From Monocercomonoides exilis (Eukaryota; Preaxostyla; Oxymonadida; Polymastigidae), in assembly GCA_001643675.2 (NCBI GenBank), contig LSRY02000011.1, positions 1,178,001 to 1,242,000 of the forward strand: a stretch of 64,000 nucleotides of DNA. Reading direction: 5' to 3'. A program made the position numbers and the translations under genes. The notes under the pieces are model-generated. The model made no database searches, was not told where the DNA came from, and saw nothing but the letters and a program-made list of their open reading frames with translations. Below are positions 46,591-60,100 of this stretch, piece by piece (position 1 is the first letter of the stretch; every line of letters begins with the position of its first letter).

Positions 46591-49500
46591 ATGCATCAAC
46601 AAAAGCTCCCTGACGATGGACTTTTGGAAAAATCATCAAACATTACTGTTTGTGTAAGGTTTGTTGAGCTTTAAACTTTCTTCGACAATAACAAATCTTC
46701 TTATTGCGTATTTTTTATAATTTCCACATTTTTTGAAATTTACATGAAAACAATTTGCAACAATTAATTTTTCGAAATTAAAATTATGCTAGAATTCGTC
46801 CAGAAACTACTTTGGAACGAGAAAAATTTCGTAGTGTTGTAAGAACACTTGAACCAAATATTGTTATTTTCGACCCAGAAGACAATTCTCGAACGGAAAT
46901 AAAAGGGGTTCCTGTTTTGAGGCGTACACGAGAAATGCGCTATGCGTTTGATAGAGTTTATGATGAAGGCGCATTTCAACAAGAAGTTTACGAAGGATCT
47001 GCAAAACAATTAATTCCTTCTCTTCTTGATGGATTCAACTGTTCAGTGTTTGCTTATGGAGCAACAGGTTTGTTTTTAATCATCATTGTTATATTTTGAT
47101 AATTATTTTTATAATTTAGGAGCGGGTAAAACCTATACAATGCTTGGCTCTGAAGATAATCCTGGAATCATGTTTCGAATGATGCAAGACCTGTTCTCTA
47201 CGTTCAAGCGAAATGAGTTAGATAAGCAGTACAGATTATCGTTATCATACATAGAAGTTTACAACGAAGTTATTCGGGATTTACTAGCAATTCCTTCTCA
47301 AAATTCCCGTTCTCAGCAAGGTAATGCTTCTCATCCTGTTTCTATTCGAGGACCCAGTGGATCTCAGTTCGGGAGGAAAAGCAAGTTCATAACGCGAAGC
47401 GTTGGATTGGATTTGAGAGAGGATCCCAAAGGAGGAGTTAGCGTATCTGGAGTCACCATTCACCATCCATGCTCTCCTGATGAAGTGATGAGTCTACTTA
47501 AATTGGGAAGCGCAAATCGAGCAGCAGCAGCCACAAATGCCAATGTCGTGTCTTCGAGGTCTCATGCTGTGCTCCAAGTTGTTGTCGAGTCAACAGACCG
47601 AACAGCCAGCGTGAAAGGGCGTGTTCAGACAGGGAAGCTCTCGCTGATTGACCTTGCTGGCTCTGAGAGAGCGGCTGCGACGCAGAACAGAGGGGCACGA
47701 ATGACTGAAGGAGCAAACATTAACAAGTCACTTTTGGCGCTTGGGAACTGCATCAATGCGCTGAGTGAAGGGAAAAAGGGGGTGCATGTGCCGTTTCGAG
47801 ACAGCAAGCTTACGAGATTGCTGAAAGATTCACTTGGAGGCAACTCGAAAACTGTGATGATTGCGAATATATCACCTTCTACGCTTTCATATGAAGACAC
47901 ACACAACACATTAAAGTATGCAAACAGAGCAAAGAACATCAAAGTGAAAGCGAAACGGAATTCTCGCTCAGTTGAACAGCACATTTCACAGTTCACAAAT
48001 ATAATCGACTCACTCAGACAAGAAGTGGCAATACTCAAATCAAAATTGCATACAGCCCTCGAAAAGAACATTGTTTCAGAAGCCGAAGAAGAAGACATTG
48101 CATCGTCAATAGCTGTTCGAAAGGAGATACAAAATGTGAGTCGAGCCAGACTTGCACTTTTGAAGGAGATTCTTGCATTGAAGCAAACAGAAATAGAAAG
48201 CAAGCACATCCTTGCACAGAAACGGACGGATCTTGCGTGTTGGAACTTTCAACATCCTGAAGGAGCCAGACAGCAAAACGATACAGATTCATTAACTTCG
48301 AATTCTGAGCAAAGAGATAACACAAAGGATAACGAAGGTGCATCAAATGCATCGAATTCTTTACCATCATCAACGCCAATTTCGATCAGAGGCATATTTC
48401 GCGAGATCCGCGCACTGGAGAAAGCAGCCTGCTCAGCTCGAGAGAAAAGGCACGCCATAACAGAAGAATACAGCGCCCTCTGCAAGAAATCGAGCAAACT
48501 GAGTGCATCTATTCCTGAAAGAGTCACATCTGAAGAACGCAGACAGTCGCTTCAGACTTTGATGCGGCTAAGAGAAGCTGACTTAAGAATGCTTGAGAGA
48601 GAATATCAGATCAAGAAGAAGTCGTATCACATTTCCGCACTCAAAGAAGGAGTTCGTCAGCTTCTGCAGATTGTGCAGCAGACAGAACAGACGATGAAGG
48701 CGCTGAAAGGAGGCATCGAAGAGGCAGGAAATAGCGATGAATATCTCAATGCAGAATACAATGCGGGGCTCAGAATGGCACATACATCACAGACAGAATT
48801 CTATCGTTATTTGGAAACGATCAGCCTTCGCGAAGAAGAAGAGGAAGAGGAAGAAGAAAATGGTAGTGATAATTCAGATGGTAAATTGTATACGCAGGCA
48901 CTTCTTCAAGCAGAACACGACTTTTCTGATCAAACTTCACAAATGAAAGCCAGCTATTCAGAGGATGAGAACGGAAAAGGGGCAGTACGGCCTTTCACTT
49001 CGCCTGGACGAGCTACGGTGCATTTTCTAATGACAAGTCCCGCAAAGCTTCAGATCAACAAGCCGTTGAGTCCAAATACACTTCATAATCAAATGTCAGC
49101 TGTAGCTTCTCCGAGCAGACTGATGCAAGCGCAAATATCTCCGATGAAACTGCCAAACAAACGAGGAAGAGATGCTGTTGATGGTCTGGATGACAAGCAA
49201 ATGCTGATGGAAGTTTCGAATTCCGCTTCGGCTTTGGCAGATGAAAATCAGAACAATTATGACAGCAGCAACAACAGCAGCAGTTCTCAGCATTCTTTTA
49301 CAACACCTGTCAAACGAGTTCATTCACAAGACATGCAGCAAAAGCCTCAGCAACTCACAAAACCAGTTTCACCATCAAGCAAAAAACAGACTGTTTCGCC
49401 CGTTGTGAGTGCGCCAAATCAGGCAGCATCTGCTCAAAATGCCCAAATACGCACTCATTCCACTTATTCTGCATTCACGTCGTCAACTTTCACTCCGCCT

Positions 49501-50532
49501 CGAAAGCTGATTGAAACGACTTCTCTGCTGAACCCTCAAACTCCACAAACAAGAACACCAAAAGGTTCATCTGCGTTTATCCGCCCTTCGACTCTTCTTG
49601 CAACACAATCACCATCTGTAAAGCTTCCATCTTCATCTTCTGCTTCGGCTTCTTCAAATAATATGGCTCAATCTGGTTCTGAAAGCAATAATGGTTCAAT
49701 TGCGAAAAGTTTAGAGCTTAACAGCAATCATAATAAAGACAGTGCAGAAAATGAAGCATCCTTTGCTGTTGAGTGCGAGGAGAACGACACAACAATTCCA
49801 GGTTTGGACGAAGACACGTCAACACAAGCAAAAGGGAAACATCCTGAAAGCTCGATGTTTCCTTCTTTGCCAATCACCCCTCCACTTCCAGCTATCCCCA
49901 GAATCTTGTCTCAAGTACCATCTTCTGAAGGAGATTCGAATCAACCAAGCAGCTCTTCTCTTCCTGTGTCTCCTGATAATCACAAGGGAACATCTTCAAA
50001 GAAACAGCCAGATGTGTTCACACGGCTTCAGACTATGTCCACAGTGTCGTGGGATCTGAAGAAGGAAAGGCCACACACTCAATCTTCTCATTCAACGAAC
50101 TCATCAGCGAATGGCAAGAATGGACATTCAAAACCTTTCGTTTCGACTGTAGGCTCGTCTTTCTCGTCGACTCTTCCACCAACTGTGTCGCCAGCTGCAG
50201 CCCGTTTTCAGTCCTTCACAGCAAAAGACAAGCAGAAGCTGAGGGTGAGAATATGCGAGACTCCAATTGTACCACAAGCGCTGCATTCAATCACCTCACA
50301 GCTTGAACTTTATCAGAACAACCCACAGCAGACTGTCTCTCTTTCACAATCCACTTCACAGAATTCATCATCATCACCTTCTTCTACTTCGTCTTCTTCT
50401 TCAAGTCAATCACAGCAACATCAGATTCCTGGCTATCTTCAACCGACAATCTCTTCGATGATTCGCAATCAATCCACTTCATCATCATCAGGGCACTCTC
50501 ACGTCAGCCCTTTCCCACTTCGCGATTATTAA
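46591..50532 (+). CDS. Kinesin-8-like motor protein (KIF18/KIF19/Kip3 group)
   Basis: A microtubule motor with an N-terminal head. Inferred exons are 46591-46658, 46793-47067 and 47120-50532, with agreeing phases (1,251 aa). The head contains NITVCVRIRP, the P-loop in FAYGATGAGKTYTMLG (split by intron 2), switch I in SSRSHAVLQV, switch II in LSLIDLAGSERAA, and the kinesin-8-type block RGARMTEGANINKSLLALGN...LKDSLGGNSKTVMIANISPS. A neck/coiled-coil region rich in Glu/Lys follows at about residues 400-640. The rest is a Ser/Pro/Gln-rich tail with several SP/TP sites. Kinesin-8 motors regulate plus-end dynamics, and some act on cilia or spindle length (family knowledge); which applies here is unknown. 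Both introns start GTTTGT. Confidence 0.88.
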
Positions 50533-50916
50533 TTTTATTTTTATTTATTTTTATTGTTTTCGGGCAATGGACTTTGTTAATAAAAAAGCTGTTCGTTTCT
50601 TATTTATTCGCTTTTCTTCTGCCTTTTCAGAAAATAACTTTTGAATAGGTTTTGTATATGGACACAAATGTGATGCATAAAAGGAGCGAAAGACAAAAAA
50701 GAGCATAACAGCTTTTATTGGAGAATAGGTTAACAAATGGAATTCAATGCGAAGTGGAAGAAGATTCAGATGAAAGAAGATTGAAATGGTTCATAAAAAA
50801 TAAGAGAGGAAGAAAAGCACCTTTCGCTCGATAACAATAGCAATAATAAACACAAACAAACAACGAACACAGAAAATACGCGAGTAACTTGTATGAGAAT
50901 GCATACGAGAACAGAT

Positions 50917-52423
50917 TTAGAGACGAAGAATTTGGAGTAAATTGTCCATGGAGACAGACAGCCAAGAGGAGTGTTGTTGAGACCAGCTGACGCAGTTGAT
51001 AGGGCGGTGTGCATCATAAGACAAATACGGATCTGAATTAGAAATAAAGAGAAAAAAGTTGTTATTTATTGGGGCAGAAATATTTATGAATAAGAATTCA
51101 TATGCAATAAACTCAAATTTCAGTGAAAAAACAGAGCAGGTGAACATACCTTTGATCTCTCTTTGTTTTTCTTTCTCCTTTTTGTCTGGCCTGATGTCCC
51201 AAATAAACGTGTGTTGATCTTCGCTTCCTGTTGCAATGAAGTGTTGCGAAGAAGGCGACCAGTCCATCGATGTGGTGGCGTGTGCGTGCCCTTTCAGCTG
51301 CAGCAGAGGAAGAGAAGGTTGACTGAATTGCAAAATGCCAAGTGTTAGAAAAAGTTGTGTGATAAGTTATTTGGGTTAATTTTTTTTGGAGTTGAAAAAT
51401 GAATATAAATCAAAAATAATAATAAAATTCTCAAATGCAAACCGAATATCAAGAATAATAACAGTTGGATCGTCCATAATCAATGTTGCCAAGTAGTTTG
51501 GTTCAACATGACTCCACTTCACCCTCAAAAGAGGTGTGTACTTCGGTGATTCGTAGATGATAGTGGAGTGCTCAAGATTTCTGAAAAAAGAAAGATAAAA
51601 TTAAATATTTCATTTGCAGTATATTCAAATTAGAAAATATATATAATAAAAGCTTACTCTACCAACGAAAAAAGCAAACCTTAAATCAAACAGACGAACA
51701 GATCCATCAGCACCAACAGTTGTGAAGACATGCTGCCCTGTTGTAAATGCAATGTCAAACACTTCTTTGTCATGTGCAATAAGTTGAGCTGTTGCTCGTT
51801 CATTCTAGATATACAACATAAAGAAGATAAAATAAATAACAGGTCTTCAAACTTGTATATCCCAAATCGTGCATGTTGTGTCAACGCTTGATGTTCCAAT
51901 GATGTTTGGCTCAGTGAAGTTCCAATCAAATGAAGTGAGTGGGGCATGATAATCGCTTCCAAGAGTTTGCTAAGATATTATTAAATATTTTTATCATCAA
52001 CTTCATATCAAATCAAATTGAATAGATAAAGCATACGCTGTTCAAACACGACCTAAGTTCAATTCCATTACTTTTCATTTCATAGATACGAAGATAATCC
52101 CCAGTGCACGCAAAGAAATCCGGCTTATCAGAATTAGCATATGGCATCCACATAACTTTTGTTGGTGGAAACCCATGCTCGATTGAAGCAACGTGTTTTA
52201 ATGATCTTGACGCTTCATCAAGCTGGATTACAGATAGGGAATTAACAGCCTTTTCGCTAAACGTACTGAATACGAGGCGATATGGATATTCCTTTCTAGT
52301 ACTCCAATCTAATGAGAAAATCGGTAATTTCGCTTCATAAGTGTAAATTTGTTTATGTCCATGCTCTTCTGTTGCTTTTTGCTGTGTTGCTGCCTCTTCA
52401 GCTGGGCGCTCAATGTCCATCAT
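50917..52423 (-). CDS. DCAF7: WD40 protein DCAF7/WDR68 (AN11/TTG1/LWD family)
   Basis: A WD40 propeller scaffold for DYRK/HIPK kinases and a DDB1-CUL4 substrate receptor in animals. Six inferred exons (52423-52037, 51969-51853, 51804-51680, 51580-51443, 51322-51150, 51032-50917) give 351 aa against 342 in human, with all phases consistent. Family blocks are [20 protein letters not shown]-like [94 protein letters not shown] and, at the C-terminus, [15 protein letters not shown] second Met directly follows the chosen one, so the start could be 52420. Three donors are GTTTG, two GTATG. Confidence 0.92.
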
Positions 52424-52684
52424 ATTTTCTTTCGTAATAAAATTATTATAAAACACATTTAACCAGAAAAATAACAAAAAGCAAACACTAATTTGTTATT
52501 GAATGATATTAAAGGATTTGATCAAATGTGAAAAAATGATTTTTTCGAATTAAAATGAAGCCTAAACATTTGTATGAAATGTTTTCACAATTTTATTTAC
52601 ATAAATACGTGAGGTGATTTTTGAAACATTTGAAGTGAATAATTACAGATCAAAAAAAAAAGACAACGAGTTGATGGTGAGTTT

Positions 52685-55600
52685 TCAATCAAAACTTGAA
52701 GGATCAATTCCCTGCCTCTTCATCTCCTCTTTCATCTCTCCTCCGAAAAACTTTGATGCAATCACAGTCTCAGATAATCCCTAAGTTAATTAAAGCAAAA
52801 GAATAAATACATTTAAGAAAGAAAGAAAGAAAGAGAAAAGATAGCAAGAATATTCAGAAATCCAAATTGAAAAATTATAAATAATCCAAAATATAGTTCT
52901 AAAAAAAAAATAGTTTTTAAAATTAGAATTCAAACCTTTCTTCTCCTTGTCTTCAGCATCAGCTCTCTCGACAGTGCATCTGGTGGAGAGGGAGTGAATG
53001 GGATGATCGTCACCGTCTGATCCATCGGGTCACCCGGTGCAATGTCCCAGTGGTCAAACATCATCTGCACAAACGCCTGCCCTTGTGTATACGCCCTCAA
53101 ATCCGTCTCAAAGCCAAAGCTGTCCAGCGATGGCACAAAAGCCGTGATTGTCTGCAGCGGCGTCCCCGGCAGAGGGCCTTCCTCAATCACATGCCCCCTC
53201 CTCCTCCCCAACACCTTCATCGCTGCCTGCGCGCAATCTGCCGGGCACACAATGCAACACCGCAGCATCGGCTCCATCAGCCGCGGGCTCGCCAGCATCA
53301 GCGCCCCCTGGCACGCACACTGGATGGCTGCCATGATCTGCGTGGGCGCTCTGTCGCTGGATTTGGGTGAAATATTCGCTTGCACCAGGCGGAATGACAC
53401 ATTTCGCAGGGGCTCAGAGCAGAGCGGGCCGTCAGAGGCGACAAGGGAGAAGCCACTGACGATGGAGCGCCGGATGGAAGAGAGCGCTTTTGTGTAGTCG
53501 TCGTAGGTGCTGTAGTGGTGGATGGGGAGGGTGCTGGTGGAAGAAGAGGAGGAAGAAGAGGATGAAGGGGAAGTAGAGGAGGAAAGATTTGATGTGAGTG
53601 AAGAAGAAACAGAGGATGAAGTGAATGAAGAAGAAGAAGAAGATGATGATGATGAAGCAACAGAAGTAAGATAATAAGTGAGCGTATCATTAATAAACAG
53701 ATTCGGTGCAGACGCATCAATTCCAGATGACCACACACTTTGTGCCTTTCTTTTACCTTTGCCGTCTGCTTCCTCCTCCTCTTCTCCCATCTCAACAATC
53801 TTCCTCCCTTCATACTCCTGCTTAATCTCATTCTCCATCGCCTCTGCCACAACTGCAAAGGAGTTCCTTCCATTCCCTGTGACTGCCACACATGGCATCG
53901 TCGGCTCATCCCCCACCGTCTCACACAGCGGCACAAACGGATCAGATATTTTCACCTCTGCCTTCGCAAACACCTCCCTCAGATCATACATAGCACAGTC
54001 CAAGTACAACTCCCCCGTGCCTGTGAGTGTGATCTCCCCTGTCTCTGATAGCCCTGTCGTCGCCCTGCTCGGTACATGCACATCCAGCACAGGATACGTC
54101 TTCCCCAGACACCGCAGCCCTTCCACCAGACGCGGCGTGTCCTTCGGGTGGATCGCTTCCACTGCAATGCGAAGTGATGGCGTGGTGCTGAATTGCAGCT
54201 TTCGGAACACATTTGGCGCTGTCCGTAATTTTCCGTCGCGGAACAGCCGTTTGTATAGTTTGGAGAATGGAGAGTGCTCAGTTGATTCTGAAGTTGCTGC
54301 TGATTTGTCGTCTTCCACATCCATTCTAATCCCTTTCATATCGTCTGAGTCTTCGCTATCATTGTCGCTTTCATCTTCCTCTTCATCCTCTTCATCTACA
54401 ATCGCATTTGTAATTGTCGCCCTCTTCGATATCTCCTGATCCACCCCTTCCAGCATCACCCAGTTTCCCGGCCCCATCTCTTCCACCTCCACAAAATACC
54501 TCCCTTCCCCCACAATCACCCTCTCCACTGTGCATTCTCCTCTGTCTTCTTCATTTCGCTGTGGATGGAAGTCTTCCCTGAGAACAGCCACTCGCATCCC
54601 TTTCTTCACTGTCCCGCTGTGGATGCGCCCAAACGACCGAAAGCGCGTGATGGGGCCTTGCGCCACCAGACCACCTCCGACAGATGAGCTGCCAAACTCA
54701 GAGGAAGAAGAAGAAGAGGAGGAGGAGGAGGATAATGATGATGACAAGCTTTGCTCAGCACTCTCTTTCTCTCTCTGCAGCTGCTGTGCGTGTGCCACAA
54801 GCGGATCGAGGGTGATAGGGTACATCTTGACAATGTCTATCATCAATGGGCCTTTTGGATCCATCGCTTTCATTGCAGCGGCAAAGGGATCGCTGAATGA
54901 GCCTGAATATATTGACTTGATCCGGCTCAGTGGATAAGGAAGATTTTGTGAAGGAGAAGGTGAAGAAGAAGAAGATGATGATGAAATTGAAAGACCAGAT
55001 AACTCATTAGACAAAGCAGGAGAAGCAGAAGATGAATGTGATGAAGTGTCAGATAAATAATGATTTTTCAGTTTATTTCCTGAAACAACCAGAGGATTTG
55101 GTGGCTGCACATGCTGCACAATGGAATCCACAAGTGAAGAAGGATCCCCAAAGAGCCTGGAGAACACCGCTGGCAGAAGCTCGTGTGGCGTCGCGGCTAA
55201 AATCTGGTCAGACATTTTGCCCTTTGCAAAATGGGTGGTTGCTATTGAAGGATCAATGTGTGAAGCGATGTCTTCTTCTTCTTCTTCATTCATTTTCCCT
55301 CCGTTTATTTTCCCTTTCTTCGAGTTTTCTTTGTTCAGGTTGATGTGCAATGGAGCAAGCACATTCTTCTTGATGTCTTCCCCGGACTCCGCAAGCAGCT
55401 GCCCCGTGATTTTGTAGATTGGGTTCAGCACAAACTCGCAAAAAGTCCTTTGAATAGAACGACCTTGCAATGATTTCTTACTCCTCGCAAACCGATTCGC
55501 TGCTCTGTCGTAAAACCAGTCGCCCCACAGATGCCTCGCAAACGCCGCAGGATCTACAGACAGCTGGCGCACTTTGCAGTGCACAGCAGCAAAGGACTGC

Positions 55601-56779
55601 AGGCTGAAAAGATACCCGTGTCGTGTGGAGGCAAATAAAACATTGCCCAGCACAGGCGAAAGAACAGGGCGAGGCGGCTCTTCAGGATTGGCTAAGGATT
55701 CTTTCAGTTCCTTTTCTGGTTGTTGTGATGATCTTTCGGTTGATAAGTGAAGTGCTTGTTTGTGTATCATGCTGTTTATCTGCTGGATGACATACCTAAT
55801 CTTTGCATAGGCATCGTTTGGTGGAAGCTTCAATTCCACTATCAGTCGATCCATTTTTGACAGCACAAGAATTATGTTCAAGCCATTTTGAAGAGCATCT
55901 CTTATGATCATTTCAATCTGCATCGGAAATACAATTCCCTCTGCCACATCAACCACAAGAATCACTCCATCACTCACTCTAATGGCAGCTGTTGTCTCGT
56001 CATAAAAGTTTGTGTGGCCAGGAGTATCCATTATGTGAAGAAGATATGACTTCATTTGCCCATTTTGGACAACTAAAGAAAGGGGACAACTTTTAACAGA
56101 AACTTTTCGTTCATGTTCATCTTTTCGCACTGCAGTGAATTGGGGCTGTTCCATATTTTCAGAATTGTTTTTAATAAAATTATTTTTTGATTATTGTAAC
56201 AAGATTAACAACATATGAAAGATATAACGCAACAGAAATGCTAATAAACCTTCATTTGCTCTGCGTGCGTAACTTTCATAAAAAGATCCATCAACGAAGT
56301 TTTTCCTGAGTGAAGCGGTCCAACAACGCAAACATTTCTAATCATTTCAGGCATTGTCGATAATTCCGCAAGAAATTTCATGCTAAATCTCGTTTCAGGA
56401 TATTTGCTAGTATCTGTAATGACTAAATCAAAACGTTTAGTATCAACAGGTTTAACAATAGGCTCTTCAATTGGTTGTGCATCTTCATCTTGCACAAGAA
56501 CCTCTGCACCTGGGTAAATTGACTCTGTAGTTGGAAAGCGAGATTTCTCAACAATTGCTATATAATGTCATCGAGATTTTAAAATGGCAATTTTTATATT
56601 GAGACAAAAAATATTTAAATTAATAAACCAGTTTCATGTGAAATGGTCTCTTCTTCAACACTCAATTTATCTTCTTGTTCACTTGGCTCTTGCTCAGATT
56701 CACTTACACTTTCTTCACTGTCGCTAAAATCATCGCCTCCAGCGAGTAAATTGCCAAATTCATCAAACGTGGCGTCCAT
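52685..56779 (-). CDS. EFTUD2: U5 snRNP GTPase Snu114/EFTUD2
   Basis: An EF-2-like GTPase controlling Brr2 during spliceosome activation. Four inferred exons (56779-56629, 56557-56250, 56145-52936, 52780-52685) give 1,254 aa, against about 970 in human. The order is: acidic N-terminus starting MDATFDEFGNLLAGGDD; DEDAQPIEEPIVKPV; P-loop GPLHSGKTS; G3 in IMDTPGHTNF; LVLSKMDRL (NKxD-like position); LKLPPNDAYAKIRYVI; domains II-V. The end has LMLKTRRRK spliced onto GLSETVIASKFFGGE. The last exon is only 96 nt, lies behind a 155-bp intron, and is easily missed. Extra length comes from Ser and Asp/Glu insertions. The switch II Pro-Gly-His is present, while the Asn of the NKxD motif appears to be Ser (LSKMD). 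Confidence 0.92.
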
Positions 56780-57152
56780 TTCACTTATTAAGGTAATCTA
56801 ATGATCAATCTATTGAAGCTTGTCTTTTTGTTTAATGACAAATAAATGATAATCGAAAACATGGTTTATATTTTTCGAATGCTTGTTGAGAAGTCAAGAC
56901 AGTTATTATTATTTATTTTTCTGTTCAATAATTTTCTACATACACAAAATAGTAATCAATTTAAAAGTTTCCATCTTTCTTCTGTGTTGATTTTGTTAGT
57001 CTTTTTTAAAGTTCCTTGACATATTAATTATATTTTGTCAATTATTATATGATTTTTTCAAAAATTTGTCCAGTTTGAAAAAAGTTTTCTCAAAATTTTT
57101 TTGTTATTTATCATCATCGATCGGTTTATTTTGTTTTATTCTTGCTGTTTGC
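56780..57152. promoter_or_regulatory. Shared upstream region of Snu114 and PDK1-like genes
   Basis: About 370 bp of AT-rich DNA lies between two divergent start codons, so both promoters must fall here unless upstream untranslated exons exist. I see no TATA box or other motif that I can name with confidence. The CCATTTTT and TTTGTCCAG-like stretches are not interpretable alone. Confidence 0.45.
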
Positions 57153-60100
57153 ATGGATGGTGGATATGCAATAGTTCATGATGGGCTGAAAGCAGCAAGA
57201 AGGTTTCGAATCGAAGATTTTGCAATTCATGAATGCATCGGAGACGGCTCTTTTTCTCAAGTTTGATTATTGTGTTTTTTCAAAATTCTTTGATTTCCTT
57301 TCTCGTTTAACATTCAAATTCACTTTCTATTGAAGGTTTTCAAAGCCACTTATAAGGCTGACGATTCTATTGTTGCTCTTAAAAAACTATCCAAAATTAA
57401 TCTAATTAAACACAAAATGGAACATACAGTTTATATGGAACGAGATATAATGATGAAATATAAACATCCATTTATCATGAACTTATACGGAAATTTTCAG
57501 GATGAGGAGTCCCTCTGTATGCAAAATTTGTTGATATTTATTCAAATATGTCATTGATGTTTTTTGTGACAAATTTCAAATATTTCAGATTTTATTATTG
57601 AACTTTGCCTCGTTGACTTATCGAAATTTATTCAAAAGCCTTTACATATTGAGTATGTTCGATTTTATGCAGCTGAAATTGTAGAAGCTGTTGCTCATCT
57701 TCATTCAAAAGGGTTTGCAATTTATATTTGTAAGTAATTTTTATGTGAATTTTTTATGCGTAGGGTAATTCATCGCGATCTGAAGCCCGAAAACATATTT
57801 ATTGGAGCAAATGGACATATCAGAATTGGAGATTTCGGTTTTTACAGAATTAATTAATCATGGATTACTTAACCTTTTTGATTTGTCTTTAGGCTCTGCA
57901 ACTTGGAAAGCATCTGGAGACAGTAGCGCCGCAAAGTCGAGCAGGCGATTTGTTGGTACTCCACTTTACATCGCACCAGAAATCATTAGAAATGAACAGG
58001 CAACAGAACAGTATTTATCTTTATTCTTGTGTAAAAAAAAACTGTTTTTCAAACTTTTGGATTCCTATTTTTTTTATTTTTTGAATCTTCATATTTTTTC
58101 ACCCACACTATTTGAACAGATCCGATTGGTGGGCTGTGGGTCTGGTCATCTTCTTTCTGCTCACTGGCAGGCCGCTTTTCACGGGTCAGACGCAATTCCT
58201 CCTGTTCCAGCACATTGTGAAGGCCGAGTACACATTTCCCCCTGGCTTTGACGAGACTGCAAAGGACCTGCTGTCCAAGCTGATTGTGCTGAACCAGGCA
58301 GAGCGGCTGAACGACGGGACCATCATGCGCCACCCCTTCTTCGCTGGGCTGCAGTGGGGTGCTCTTCATCTCACCACTCCTCCCCTCAAAGGCGCGGCAT
58401 CAGCCATTGCCCACCCCTCCGCGCTCCACCAGACACGCAACGTGCCTCAGACTGCAACACACTCACAGCAGCGCACTCTACACGGGGCAGCAGACAGTCG
58501 ATCCTCCTGGAGACAAGGCGCCGAGCAGAAGGAGTATCCCCCGCACCAGCCGATGGGCAGAGAGCAGCCAACCAACAGAGCATCCTCAGATGTCCTTGCT
58601 GCCAGCTCCCCACCGCCAGCGTCTGGCACCCCCACCCCGTCGGAGAAGCGCGACCCGCTTTCGTACAAGTCCAACTCCAACACAGCATCACAACCATTTG
58701 GAGAGGACGAGCAAGGAGCAGCTGGCTCTGCGTCTTCGTCAGCAAATGCCTTTTCTTCCCAGCGCAATCTGGATGGACAGCAGGATCCATCGCCAGCACC
58801 AGAGCCTGCTTCAAGCTCGGCATTCGACACAAGTGGAGGAGAAAAAAGCAGCAGCAAATGGGGCGACCGCCGGCAGCTGCGCTCGTCTGTGCGGCGGCGG
58901 ATCATTTCAGAAGGCTTCTTCCCACAAATCCCGCGGAAGCACCAGGCAGCGTCAGAGGCGCGCTCGCCTTATGCGTCTCCGAACTCGCCTCCGTCTGCTG
59001 CGCTGTCTGCGAATATCCCGCGGGCAGTAAGCACCAGCGGCTCCTCTCCGCTGGACGGGAAGCCGCTGCAGTCGATTGCCGAAGTCATCCAAGGCGGTTC
59101 TGTCGTGCCCACAGCACGCTCAATGATCCTCCCGAATGTGCGCGATGCTCCCAGTGAAGAGCCTGCCTGTGACACACGCTCAGCTGCTGAGTCTGCCAGC
59201 AGTGCTGTGGAGTTTGGCGAGCAGCCGTTCGAGGCAGACAGCAAGGCCTCTCCGCAGACCATCCACCTCAACCCACAGACACAAGTCTCTTTCCACCAGT
59301 CCATTGCAAAAGCACACGCAGTTGCCACTCACCCGCACAGCAACCTGTCAGCATCGAGCCCTGGCCCTTCAATCAACCAGATCTCAACTGAGTCTTCTTC
59401 TTCTCTGCCTGCCACAGGCGCCACGCCAAACAACATCGGCATTGCTCCTTCCTCTTCTCCAATTGCTTCTTCTTCTTCCTCTTCCTCCTCCCCCTCTTCT
59501 GTCCAGTCAAACGGAATCACAGTTCCCCCGCTGTGGTCGAAGTCGATGCAGATCCCAGCCACAGATGCAGGCAGCCATTTATCAACCACTTCCCATTCAG
59601 CAAATCTCTCCCAGCCGCTCCCCGCTGCCTCCAACCACCCGCTCATCCCTGCCCTTCAATTTGACACGCTTCCACAGACTGCTCCTGACGAGCCTGTTCT
59701 TCCTTCGCTGCTCCCTTCGCCTTCGCTGAAGCTCCTTCCGCAGATCAGCAAGCCGCGCAAAGTGCACCAGATGCACCCGCCGCACGGGCCGAAGCATCTT
59801 CTGGGGGAATCTGAAGAGACGAGCTTGAGCCACAGTCTCAGCGACGATGAGAAAAAGCAGTCAGATCAGAAGGAAAAGAACGGGCAGCTGCCTCCCCGCG
59901 GAGGCAGTGGAGAGAGCAAGGGGAGGAGAGAAGGGAGAGAAGGGAAAGAGAGGGGAGATAGCGAAGATCTGAAAAAGATAGCAAGTGCAGATATCACAAA
60001 GCTTGATGAAAGCGAGGAGCTGAACACGGAGCGTTTCACTGTGAGCAAAGCATCCGGCGAAGAAGAAGACGGGGTGCTGTCTGCCGTGTCTGAAGAAACA

